The position numbers and the translations under genes were made by a program. A model generated the notes under the pieces. The model ran no database searches. It saw only the letters and a program-made list of their open reading frames with translations, and was not told the DNA's origin. Shown here piece after piece: positions 25,811 to 36,816 of a stretch of 64,000 nt of DNA; position 1 is the stretch's first letter; each line of letters starts with the position of its first letter. This DNA comes from Drosophila persimilis (taxonomy: Eukaryota; Arthropoda; Insecta; Diptera; Drosophilidae), in contig NW_020825330.1 of NCBI RefSeq assembly GCF_003286085.1, positions 1,302,001 through 1,366,000 on the forward strand, read 5' to 3'.

Positions 25811-26008
25811 AACTGGTTACGGGTTGCTGTTGCTGTTGCAACAGCCGATGCAATTCGTTGCATTCGATTCGATTCGATTCTAATTTCCTTTTCCATGGGA
25901 CGCACTTGAAACTGCAATTGATCCCACTGTAACGAGCGAGCGAGTGAGTGCCCGTCGCCGTCGTCTGCCATTGTCATTACTATTTGCGCTCGTTTAGGGC
26001 TCATGCTT

Positions 26009-26060
26009 CTGCTCCGGCTCCTGCTCCGGCTCCTGCTCCGGCTCCTGCTCCGGCTCCTCC
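26009..26060 (+). repeat. 12-bp tandem repeat GGCTCCTGCTCC
   Basis: About four near-perfect units of CTGCTCCGGCTC. Confidence 0.9.
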
Positions 26061-26959
26061 TCCTGTTACTGCCGTTCCTCTTGGTCCATCTGCTCCGACT
26101 GCCGCTCTGCAGCGACTATAAGTGCATGGTAATGTTTTAAAAACGCGACACAGACGCGCCTGACGATAACAGCCAACAAAAGCGAATGGCAGCCCCCCGC
26201 CACCCCGCCCCCCCGTAAGCCCCGAACCCCAACGAAGCGATGCCATATCAATTTTCAATTTCCCAACGCCAGAGCAAACTGTCACGGGTGTCAGGGCCAG
26301 AGGAGCGACCGAGGAGGCGGCGCGAGCGCCAACCCAGTGGAGGGGTCTCCGCCCATTAGGAAAATATCCAAATCAACAATGAAATGGGATTTGTTTCCAT
26401 AGCACAAGGAGTACCGCAGAGCCGTAGCTCGACTGGGGGGATACCCATTGGCACCCAGCGGTGGACAGCTGGCACAGCTCGAGAGGTGCCCATAAGTGAA
26501 AGGACACAGAGAACAGAGAACAGTCCGGAGTGCCGCCCACCCCCAGTTTACAGGGCATGTGGCATTGGGTGCACCGTGTGGCCTGGTGCAAGTGCCTGGA
26601 CAGCAGTCGTTTATTGTCAACTCATTTGTTTGTCGCTTGGCCCAATTTGAGCGTTTGATTTATGTCGAAAATATTTTAATTTTATTGGCACTGGCCCCAG
26701 GGCCAGGAGGAGGAGGCAGGACAGGTGAGTACCTCCCCCAAATGTGGGATAACCCAGATATTCGCACATGCAACACACACACCACTCTCCACTCTCCTTT
26801 CTCCTCTCTGGCCCTCCGCTGCATCTGTTTTGATAAACTGCATTGTTATGCGAAGCTCTTGCCGAATTTTAGGTACATTTTTGGCCAAAGCCCATCTCTG
26901 GCGTCCTTCGTCCTGCTCTGGTGACATTCTGGCACATATTTGTGTGTCGAAACAAGGGC

Positions 26960-26961
<2 letters not shown>

Positions 26962-26990
<29 letters not shown>

Positions 26991-26991
26991 T
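26962..26991 (+). repeat. CT microsatellite
   Basis: About 14 CT units. Confidence 0.95.
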
Positions 26992-27950
26992 CCTTTTGCT
27001 CTCTCTCGCTTTCGTCCTTTCTTGGTTATTTTTTGTAATCAGCACAAAACACACTGTGTTTTTGGTCAGGCGTAAGTCCTTTAGATATTTTTCCATCATC
27101 ATACAATAGTTTTCATTTCATTCATTCATTCATTCGTTCCGTTCGAGGGGCAAGTCTTTTTGGTTTCTCGTTTATGCCACAATGGACACATGTACTAGTG
27201 TCCTTTGGGCATTATTACAGATCCTTTGCCAAGGTAGGCCATCTTTTCTTCCCAATCTCTGACTGGAATCACAAGTCGTTTATTTAATTAAAATTGCTCG
27301 AGCGTGGATCACAATTTGCTTGCGCACCGAATAGAAGAGAAGAAAGCCTTTCCTTTACGAAACGTAATTACATTTTTCAATTGGTTTCCTTTTTTGTTTT
27401 ATTGAACGATTGTTTATCCTTCATATCCTTCGACATTTCAATTGAATATTTCGATGCAATAAATATTTGGGCTTTACCTTCAACTAAAAATTCATCCCAG
27501 AAGTCGGCTGTGGTTTTGGGGCTCCCACTGTAATCCACGCCGCCCAAAAGCAGGCAATGATTTCTTGATTGTTTGAATTAGGAATTGCATCCCGAAAGCA
27601 GGCAATGGATTTTTTCGCACTCACTGTATGCCATGTCGCTCAAAAGCAGGCAACGATTTCCTTGAACCCAAAAGACGGATCGCCATTCGCACGTCCACCC
27701 ATCGCCCGTCCACCCTCCCCCCCACTCTCTTGTGTGTTTGTGCATTTTCAATCAAATTAATTAATTGGATTTGTTGTCCTGAGCAGCGAGAGAGTGAGAG
27801 AGAGAGAGAGAGAGTCCTTCAATTAATCAAAATCAAAATAAAGCTAAAATCTAAGAAAAAATCAAGTGGAAAAAAAAAGGAAAGTGTTCTACTCCCACCG
27901 CCCACAAGGCTCATTAGGGGACGCTGCTGACACACATTGATAACCGTAGC

Positions 27951-27997
27951 TCTGTGTGTGTTTGTGTGTGTGTGCTGGTGTGTGTGTGTGTGTGTGT
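27951..27997 (+). repeat. TG microsatellite
   Basis: Interrupted TG run. Confidence 0.9.
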
Positions 27998-30900
27998 TTT
28001 CCCCTAATTAACCCACTAATGCCATTTGCAGACGACGACTAAAAGTCGCTCCGCTAATTAAGCTCACAAAAACAAAAAAAATATGAGTAAAACGAAAGAA
28101 GCATGAGAGAAAGAGAGATAGAGATAGAGAGAGACACAGAGCGGCGAGGGAAGATTTTCCTGCCTGCGGAAAAGGTCAAAGCATAAATCAGAGGGGTGGC
28201 TGCCGCCTGCCGCCTGCCGCCTGCCTCCTGCCTCCTGGATGCCTGCCTGCAGGATGCAATTTCCCATGGCCTAACCCACTTTTCCTCGTTGCGCTTTTCC
28301 TCTCTGGCGCTCTCTCTCTGCTGACGCTGCTGCTGGTGCTGCGAAAGGGGTCACACAATAAAGTTTTTCCATTTTCTCCTTGCAAGAAGAGAGTTTTTCA
28401 GAGCCGCAATTTCATTTACAAGTGCAAAAAAAGAGGCTACTCTCCATCGCTTCTCAGGTGGAAAATTGAGATGAACTTTGGGCCTCGAGATGCACAGCTC
28501 GATATCTCCCAGAGATGTAATGGACCCCACAAATTCCTACGGACAATGTACATATTTTCCATGATCTGTGCACCCTCTAGTCTCGGCATACAGCAGCGCC
28601 CATCGGTCTGCTGAGTGCAAGTGTGAGCAGTTATGGCCTTCCTTCAAGATATACATATCCCCCGATATCTGCATCCCCGAATACCTCCCCCGACCTAAAG
28701 GGTATTACAGACTTCTGTGGGACTTGTATTCTCTTCGTTCTCTTGCGCCCGAAAAACAACAAAAAAAAACATAAAATCTAGGCGCATATTAGTCAACGCT
28801 GTCGTGTCTTTCGACTGTCTTTCCGTCCTTCGGTCGCCCTGTGGCTCTTCTTCCTTTCTGGTGACACAATTCCCGTCTCCTTCTGCAGGGGTCAGGGGTC
28901 AGCTGTGGCTGCTGCTGCCGCTGCTGCCGCTGCTGCACAATGTATTTCAAGTGGAGCGCGCGAGGCGAGCGCAAATAACATTAAAGGAAAAACACCCGAA
29001 AAAGACGACGACACCACCGAAAAATATGGCAACGCTGCGGCGGCGACCTCATTGCAAGAGGGAGGGGGAGGTGGAGGGGGAGGGGGAGTGGGAGTAGGAT
29101 GCAAGTGGGTCCGAGGGAAAGGAAGAGAGCGGGGCAGCAATGACTTGTTTTGTCACATTTTTCGGGGCTTTCTCTCCGTCTCCGTCTCTCTCCCTCCTTC
29201 TACCGCTCTTCCTCCTAATTTCTCTCACTGTCTCTCTGTTTGTCTGTCGACACTTGGCGACCTCTGCCACAGCCACTGCCGCCCACCGCCCGCCGCCCGC
29301 CGCCTGCCGCATGCCTCCTCCTGTTGACATTTTCCCATTGTTTGCATTTGGCGCGCTTTTGTTTTTGCCACAAAACAAGAAGCGAACCACAAATAAAACC
29401 CAGGCATAAAAAGCCTATGGATACCCCTTCAAAATCGTATCATTTCACATGCTACACAGTTGTCATGCAGCAGCGCTCGTCGGTTTGTTGGCGTGCTTCA
29501 GAAATCGTTGCATGCTTTTGAGCGAAAATCTTTATTTGGGGTCTTCGATGGGACAATGCTTCGCTGCTACCGTCTGGGGCACAGGATTGGAATATCTAAA
29601 GCCAATAAGAACGCGACTCGACTGGAAGCATACCCTGCAAAATCAGATCTTTGGGGAAAACTGTCCTCTTTTGCTGTTTCGAATGGTTTTCTCTCTCTCT
29701 CGCTCGTCGTGCCACATGCCACATGAGTCATGCCTCAGGCAATGAGTGTCCCCCTGGTGCTTGCTTTTGCTGTTTGGCCGCTCCATTGAGTCGCTGGCCT
29801 GCCTGTGCGGCGTCCTGGCAGCCATTTTGTCATATTTGTGTGGCACCTTTGTCAAGGACGCCACTGCCTCCAGCCTCCTGCCTCCTGCATCCTCCTGCAT
29901 CCTCCTGCATCTCGTGTCTCCTTCTGACTCTCGTTTTTTGCCCCCTGCCACGTTCCAAACATTCCATCAAGTGTGGCCGCAAACCGCCCAAAAGAAATGT
30001 TGCTCTGTTTTGCTGCTGCTGCCGCTCCTGCTGCCATGTTTTTTCTGTGATAATAAGAGGGCTAAAGGATGGGCGGGTGGTGGTGCCAGAAGCGATGGCA
30101 GACCGGAAGTTGTGCAAAATTTAAAACGGAAGTCAATTGTCAGAGATGCAGCGATGGCCGCCGGAAGTGGCAGCAGCAGCGTGCAGCAACAGCAGCCACA
30201 GCAGTGGATGCCGCAGCGTGCAGCATGTAGCATGCATCAAAATGGACGCCATATTGGTTGCGACTTTCCCCTTGAGCTCTTCTTCCCTCGCCCTCGCCCT
30301 CCCTCTGTCTCTGTCTGTGTCTGCCGCTCCTTTCGGCTCTTTTATCCTCTCACTTCTCTTCTCCTCGTTCTCCTCCCCTTCTTCATTTTTCCTTCACTCC
30401 TTCCCCCAATTTTTGCTTTTGTTTTCATTGAGTTATTGGCGCATTCATTTGCCATACGCGCCGCGTTGCAAGATTTATGCCACCGCCGCCGTTCCCGCAG
30501 CCGCTGCCGCTGCCGCCATGTGTCATGTGGCTAAAACAAAACCCAGAGACCGTGCCACATGCCACAAACATACGACTACACGAAACAGAGAGAGAGGAGA
30601 CCCAAAAAAATGTGCTTCAAAGCCTCCACTTGCGATGGAAAACAACAAACAGAATGCGAAACCAGCCAACAAAATATGTTCTCCCCCACCCATCCGTCCC
30701 CCCCCCCCCCCGCCCCTCCCACACACCACGACATTTTTACATCATTTTTCGAGCCCCCGAATTTCGCATTTTTGGAGACATTCGCAATTGGAATTTGAAT
30801 TCAAAAACCGAAAACAGAAAAACAAAAGGATATTTATGAAGGATATTTAATCTGGCTAAAAGCCTGTCGTCACCGCTTCGAGCACACTCCCCGCGGCACC

Positions 30901-33252
30901 CCGCAAGCCTCGCTTCGCTGTGCGGATACCCTGGAAAGCAAGGAGTACACTCACAAGAGTAAGGGATACGAAAAGGGGTACCCTTCTGCCGGGAAGGGTA
31001 CCCTCGAAAAGGAGCGAAACGATGCCTTGTATGCCTGCTCCTTAGACTTAGATTTCATTGACTCCCAATCTCTGTGGCTGGTAGATGGTTCTAAGAGATC
31101 TTCCCAGATGACGCTTTGCATCGATACAACTCTGAGGACTGTCTGTGTTTCACTGGAACGGGAAATGTGTGGATATCCAGATGTTGATTGGATAAAAGGC
31201 AGTTCGAGTGGCATTTCCGCGAAAGGAAATCGATACACAGACGGGGAAATGCACAAATCGGTGTGCAGGCCCAGGCCCCAAACATCCATCGTTCTACAAG
31301 TTTTCTGTATATTTTTGAACAAATGTTTGATGTTTGATCTGTGCCTAGGAATCTCAAAGCCCTGGCAAGCCCCGAAATGAAGGTATCCTTTCGCTTATGG
31401 GAACAAACGCAAAACATGAAATAAACGATGAATCTGAGATGGAGGGATGGCGGGCTCATGGAGTTCTATTATCCAGAAGATAGTCCACAGTTTCCCCGTA
31501 GTTTCGACCCCCCATCCCCCTGTCTCTTCTCGTATCAATTGAAATTATCTGACAAATGGCCATAAAAGAATGATTTATTTCCAATGATTTATTCCGCAGA
31601 AGCCAAAAGCCAAACACAAGCGAAAAACTTGACAAACGCGAGAGAGAGACGGAGAGACGGAGAGAGACAAATTGTTGCTCGTTCGAGTGGAAACAGAAAT
31701 TGTGTGGCAAATGATTTGGGCAAATGTTTTTGCCAATTAAAACTAAATTAAAGTTAATTTTGATGTGCAATTAAATGCGGATCTGCTGACGCGCCGAGTC
31801 GAGCTTAACCTTTAACCCCCTGCAGGGGCAGGGGCAGGGGGAGGGGCAGGGGGAGGGGCAGGGGCTGATGCTGAGGCTGGGACACAAGTCGTTTATTATT
31901 TCACTGCATGGCCTGCTGTTGCCACTGCCACATGCCGCATCATAAATAAATTTCGCAGTGCATTTAACGGGAATTGTGGGAATCCCCGTCCAGCCCCCAA
32001 GGGGATATGCGATGTCCATACGATATTCATGGACTACAATCCATATATGTATGTACTCTCGCATGCCCCGCCCCTGCCCCTGCCACCACCCTCCTTATCT
32101 GCGATATATGCACAGATATGTATATTTATATCTTTATCTCTCTGTCTCTCTGCCTGTGTGTATATTTATCTCTTGATTTACTGTCCATACACCCTGCCTT
32201 CTGCCTTCTGCCTCCTGCCGCCTGCCGCCTTCAATGCAATGCTGCCTCCTGCCGTAGGGTCATCATTACGGCCATTGTAACATATTACAGGGTATCCTTC
32301 ATGAAGGATATAAACAGCCTTTGCAATTTAAGGCCAAGGCATCCACCATTGGAAAGACACACAGCTCAGATTTGGTCAAACAAAATCATCAAAATCATCG
32401 AGTCCTTTACAGCCCGCAGGGCATGAAAGCACTCATCCGAAATTGTATCCTTTTCCAGGGTAGCCAGCCACTCCCTGGGGGAAATGATACAGGGCATTCC
32501 CTCCGTTGAGCCAAGGATTACAGGAGTGATTCCCAGGCATTTTTCATGCCTCTGGACTTTCGCTGGTGAGTTGAAAATTGTGAAATTTAATGCGCTTGCA
32601 AAATGTATTCATAATTAAATATAAATTTATGCTCAATTGTGGTTTTAACACACGATGCAACACGAGTGCGTTTGCGATTCGGTTCGATCCACACACACGC
32701 ACACGCACACGCACACACACAGCCTGCGGCAGCAGCATCAAACAGCAACAGCGCTGCAGCGCTGCAGCGGCGGGGACAAATGCCATTTGTCAACTTTTCC
32801 GCACACACACATACATGATAGATTTATGGATAAATTTTCGCACACACACAGCCATTCCATCACCGTCCATCATCGTCATCATTAGAGTTGTTTCCAGAAA
32901 ATTAATTCCGCAGCCAATTCATATACAAATTGCAAAATTTGAAAAATATACATACATATGTACATATAAAAGAAAAGAGAACGGTGGAAAATTGTGATAG
33001 GAATTATGCAGAAGGGAAGAAGAGGATAGCCGAGAGGCGTTTGCGATTCCAACTCCAAGAACAGAAAAACAACACTCAATGATGGACATGTCTGGACATG
33101 TTCCGTATATACCGCGTATATGCCGCACCTGCTGCTGGCTTTCGCTTGACGTATTGTTGTTCTTTTTATTCTCAGAAAATACGGAAGCAGATCAATTACA
33201 TATGTATGCACAAACGGGAAAATGAGCAAACGAGAGAGATACTTGGAATGCC

Positions 33253-33258
33253 TCTCAC
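33253..33258 (-). other. 5' splice site of the predicted first exon
   Basis: Minus strand AGAAG|GTGAGAGG; intron begins at 33258 and runs leftward. It matches the donor consensus at +1 to +5. It sits in a sequence with an inverted partner near 33968-33992, which carries GC in place of GT. Confidence 0.5.
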
Positions 33259-33264
33259 CTTCTG

Positions 33265-33423
33265 CTATTGAGCGACTTGCATGGAGAGCGCGCTTTTGCT
33301 TTTTTCTGCCCACTCCTCTTCTTCCTTGCGCCTTTGGTGGGAACGAGAAAGAGTTTTGCTCTTTTTTGCATAATTTTCGCGCACGCACACAGCAACACAA
33401 CGGAAGACACACATTTTGCACAT
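33265..33423 (-). CDS. upstream ORF 2 in the predicted first exon (52 aa)
   Basis: ATG at 33421-33423, TAG at 33265-33267, six nucleotides before the predicted 5' splice site. The product would be short, Cys-rich at its start and Lys/Glu-rich later. It supports reading this exon as untranslated leader; there is no independent evidence that it is translated. Confidence 0.3.
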   Translation of the reverse strand: MCKMCVFRCVAVCVRENYAKKSKTLSRSHQRRKEEEEWAEKSKSALSMQVAQ

Positions 33424-33477
33424 GAAAAAAACTAATTAACGCAAACTATCAAATATATTCACGACTTGCACTTCACT

Positions 33478-33579
33478 TCAACATATTTCCGTAGATTTCA
33501 CTCTGGAATCAGCCTTTTTCAATGGCATTTTACACTTGATCACTGCTTCTCTCCTGCTCTCACTGGACTGTTGGGACAT
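33478..33579 (-). CDS. upstream ORF 1 in the predicted first exon (33 aa)
   Basis: ATG at 33577-33579 with sequence AAAT before it (favourable A at -3), ending in TGA at 33478. It lies wholly inside the predicted 5' UTR and could lower translation of the main ORF. The peptide is unremarkable and basic. Confidence 0.3.
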   Translation of the reverse strand: MSQQSSESRREAVIKCKMPLKKADSRVKSTEIC

Positions 33580-33659
33580 ATTTAGTGTTTATTCACTTCC
33601 ACACAGCAGCGCGACAGTTTTTCCGTCGGATTTTGCACTATTTGCCGGCTTTTCAGTGA

Positions 33660-33830
33660 CCGCAACGCAGAGCTGACTCGAAAACGCGCGCTCGGACCGG
33701 ACGAGAAACTGAATATGCGAGAGGGAGAGCGCGACAGAAGCGTCGGTGACGGAATTTTTCATTCTTATTCTGTTCTCCCTCAAAGGAGAGCTGCAGGTGG
33801 GAGTGTGATGGAGTGAGAGGTGCGTGAGCA
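33660..33830 (-). promoter_or_regulatory. core promoter: TCAGTT initiator with GAGA-type upstream elements
   Basis: Minus strand: initiator TCAGTT at 33712-33707 with A+1 at 33710. At about +17 the sequence CGAGCGCG matches the first part of the motif ten element consensus. No TATA box is seen at -30. Upstream, GCTCTCCCTCTCGC (about 33720-33735) and further CT/GA-rich runs resemble GAGA-factor sites. The dense CpG and GAGA content and the downstream exon signals together suggest a TATA-less promoter. Confidence 0.5.
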
Positions 33831-34286
33831 GCTACAAAGTGAGAGCGCTTTGACGCCTTGTTGGATGAGAGAGCGGAGAACGAAGATTGTTGTTGCGAAA
33901 TAAGACCCAAAAGAATTGCGCGTTGCGGCTGCGTTTTCTTGTTTGTATTTCTCTCTCTCTCTCTTCCTCGCTCTATTGCTGAAGGCGAACAGATCGAATC
34001 GAGATTGAGGCGTGCCATTTTATTGCCTTTGTCAAACAGCATGGCACTGAAACACTGCGAGAAAACTTTTAGAAAATTTGAAATCCGGGTCGAGAAAGGT
34101 TCCAAAAATTCTCTCAGACAAACAACAAAATTCCAAAATGTCGATGCGTGATATATATGTATAAAGAAATCGTCGCTGATGAAGACGACTGCGTGAGTAC
34201 GGGTAGCGAGGCGAGCGATACAGGTGAGCCTTCAAGGGAATTGCCTTCAAGTTGGTGGATACTCAAGTGGGACACAAACCCACTGA

Positions 34287-34607
34287 ATGCCAAGACGGGG
34301 AAGAATGCCGCCGGGAGGCGGCTGGCAGTGGTGGGACCCGCTCCTGCTGGGCACAGTGGTGCTGCTGTTGCTGGTCCGCTTCCTGCACAGGGACTGCCTC
34401 CGTTACTTTGAGTGGTCCGTTAAGCCGTCGCCGCCCCTGTCAGAAATTGCTGAATTCAACATTTACCTGCCCCAATCTCCCCACCTATGTACCTCCTCGA
34501 TCATCCTTCTCCTGGCGCTACTCTGTGATGCATTCTCAGTAAGGAACCAGACCTTGGTCGTATCGAGGCAAAAACAATTGTTCACAAATATAAATTTTTT
34601 GGTTTAA
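34287..34607 (+). CDS. hypothetical small membrane protein or first coding exon (106 aa frame)
   Basis: ATG at 34287 follows an in-frame TGA directly, so it is the first possible start. The first 55 codons use G/C-ending codons heavily (runs of CTG, GTG, CCG), like fly coding DNA, while the end of the frame does not. Residues about 16-31 form a hydrophobic helix after a Trp-rich stretch (WQWWDPLLLGTVVLLLLVRF), followed by basic and aromatic residues: a plausible signal anchor. A second hydrophobic patch lies near residues 70-80. A donor-like TCA|GTAAGG at 34539 would make this a first coding exon ending at 34538. No family is recognised. It lies about 580 nt upstream of, and divergent from, the predicted promoter at 33.7 kb. 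Confidence 0.4.
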   Translation: MPRRGRMPPGGGWQWWDPLLLGTVVLLLLVRFLHRDCLRYFEWSVKPSPPLSEIAEFNIYLPQSPHLCTSSIILLLALLCDAFSVRNQTLVVSRQKQLFTNINFLV

Positions 34608-35383
34608 GCTGGTAGATTCGATAGCTCAGAAGTTACAGCCCTTTAAAGTGGGTAAAGTACGACTGTGGGTACTCGTAGGTACTCTTTGAACTGAGGTATC
34701 CCTCTGTCGAGTCTCTGCTTCCTTTTTGGCCAGATGCTTACAGTAGAGCTGAAAATATCTGTCCGTCAATCGATTCGTCGTACAGTACATAAAATATGTT
34801 GTGTTGTGCATCCGCCATCGGCCTATTAAATCCATCAAAATGCGATACAAAAATATTTCATAATAAATGATTTGCGATTTCCAAAAGGCCCCAGCGATAA
34901 AGGCCCCCCAGCACCCAGCACCCAGCCGCCACCCGTCCCTGCTATTTCCTTACAACGGCAACAACAATAAAGTTTAATAACCCAAAAGGAATCCAGCGGA
35001 AGAGGCGGAGAGAAAGGAGAACAAGGAGGAAGGACGAGGGGGTGGAAGTGAAGTGTGGAAGAGAGGACGCGTGTATAATCAGCATCATCAGCGACATCAA
35101 TTTGTTTTGGCACAGACTCCACCCCCGAACCCCCACATCCCCGCAGAACCCCACGATCCGGATGTTACGACACCCCCCCACCACCCGCACTCTTCTACAG
35201 TGACTCTTCCCCTCTCTCCCCTCTCTCCACCGCCCACTCCCACTCCCTCTATAGGCCACTAAGTGCCGTTAGACGAAGTGTAAATGACGTGTAAATGGGC
35301 AAAAGAAAGAAAGAGAAAAAAAACCAATACCCACCGCAAAGAGGGAAAGTATATTTTTGGCCCTGAAAAACATGTAAATATGT

Positions 35384-35421
35384 ATGTACATACATACATA
35401 TGCATGTATGTATGTATATGT
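35384..35421. repeat. CATA/TATG near-palindromic array
   Basis: ACATACATACATATG is followed by CATGTATGTATGTA; it could form a hairpin. Confidence 0.8.
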
Positions 35422-36785
35422 TTTGTTGTAAATATAATTTATGATTGAAATACAGCAAAACTTTCTATATACATACATATGTATACGATACATATACATT
35501 TCCTACGATATTAATTCTCTGGCGATTAACAATGGAACGACAGCGGATGCGGTGGACTAAGCCACGGGACTCCTCTCAGACGCTACTTGAAAAACTTTTG
35601 GGAAAAAACAGCACAAAAAACACACACACAGCCACAACTTGGGAACTCCAAAGGTGTGAGAAGAGCCAGAGAGAGCCAGAGAGAAAGAGAGAGAGAGCCC
35701 TCTACAAATTATTTGGAGTTGGGTTAAACTTTTGGGAGGCTTTTAATTTTCATAAATCAAAATGCGCTTTTCAATGGCTTTTCCTTTGTGCAGGACAGAG
35801 ACAGAGTGAGTGAAGTGGAGGGGACTGGGGTGGAGTGGAATGGAGTGGAGGGGTCCTCCAAGAGTAAGAGTCTCACTGTAAATGAATGAGGGAGGCAGAA
35901 TAGGGTATATGGTTCTCTTTTTTGTTTTGAATGGCAGTCTTCTGCAGAAGATGGAAAAGTTCTCACCGTAATAGAAGGCATGGCCCTTTCGGCAACGGAA
36001 TAGGTGATTATTTTTTCATAATTAAATCATAAATTTTATGTGAAAAATGGATGCTAAGCCCATTGGAAATTATAAGAGGAAAGCAGGGAAAATCTGCGGC
36101 TTGGAAAATCTGTTTCTTGTTTTTTGGAACTCTTTTAAATAATTTATTAAGCAATTTATTTCACATTTAGATGGCGGTCTCCGAGGCATGAAAGTGGGGT
36201 ATGGTATGCCTTTCAGTTATTCCCCAATTAAATGGAGAACCCTCCTTCCTTCCATTTTGGAATGCAATTTCCACAGCAACTCCCTGTCGTTGGTCCTTGA
36301 TTTGATTTGATTTATGCCCCGACGTTGTATGCAACAGCAAATGACTTAATATTAATGGAAAACATTACCGCTGCCACATATCCTTTCCACTCAGCAGATC
36401 CCTGCCACACGACGGAGCACCATGCCACAGCCATCGGCTCTCAGGCATCGTTTTATGCTCTTTTAATTTGCCCCAGCCCTCCAGCGCCACCACCCACCGG
36501 AGGCACTAGGCATCAGGCTTTTCTTCGAAAGCGTTTCTGCCACCCGCCAGGGGCTTCGAGCATCGGGCATCTCCTGCACCGATAAAGCATATTCCAGATC
36601 CAACGGCTTGGATCTTTCGTATCCATCTATCTGGTAATGGATACCCGCCTACTCTCTCCACTACAGTGAGACCCCAGTGAGACAGTGGGACTTCGCCATA
36701 CCAAGTTTTGCTAGGAAAATATCTTCTTCAATCGATTTGCTAGGGTATCAAGCGGAGGACTCCCTCCATTTGCATCGTTTCACTG

Positions 36786-36816
36786 GTTTCTGTTTCTGTT
36801 TCTGTTTCTCTTTTCC
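36786..36816 (+). repeat. hexamer array TTTCTG
   Basis: Four to five units. Confidence 0.85.

Larger units (their letters stand above)
19508..33252. other. non-coding stretch, probably intronic
   Basis: No gene recognised. Holds long CT, CA, GTC and CTG microsatellites, GGAAA and GGTTAC tandem arrays, and a short AAATACC-rich tract at 25.3 kb. A lone donor-like ACAG|GTGAGTA (plus, GT at 26724) has no accompanying exon evidence. Confidence 0.5.
33259..33710 (-). ncRNA. predicted untranslated first exon of a minus-strand gene
   Basis: Predicted from signals, not from a coding frame. The minus strand has a TCAGTT initiator with +1 at about 33710, about 450 nt of UTR-like sequence, and a good 5' splice site AGAAG|GTGAGA with the exon ending at 33259. 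Two upstream ORFs end within it: 33579-33478 (33 codons) and 33423-33265 (52 codons, stopping 6 nt before the splice site). The only frame open through the splice site has no ATG after its last stop, so the main start codon should lie in a later exon. That exon would be beyond the left edge, more than 33 kb away. A same-strand recursive splice site at 19.5 kb fits this. Gene identity is unknown. Confidence 0.55.
33251..33992. repeat. inverted repeat flanking the predicted promoter
   Basis: Minus strand 33274-33251 and plus strand 33968-33991 match at about 17 of 24 positions (common core TCGCTC, then GCxGAAGG). The arms are about 690 bp apart, with the initiator between them. The left arm contains the predicted 5' splice site. 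Confidence 0.5.

Noticed and set aside
26713..26731. ACAG|GTGAGTA as a plus-strand recursive splice site
   Set aside because: The donor half is good but the preceding sequence is purine-rich (GGAGGAGGAGGC), not a pyrimidine tract, so it cannot act as an acceptor.
29746..30534. 262-codon plus-strand frame
   Set aside because: Low-complexity Cys/Leu/Ser-rich translation of CT- and CTG-rich DNA; no domain or codon bias.
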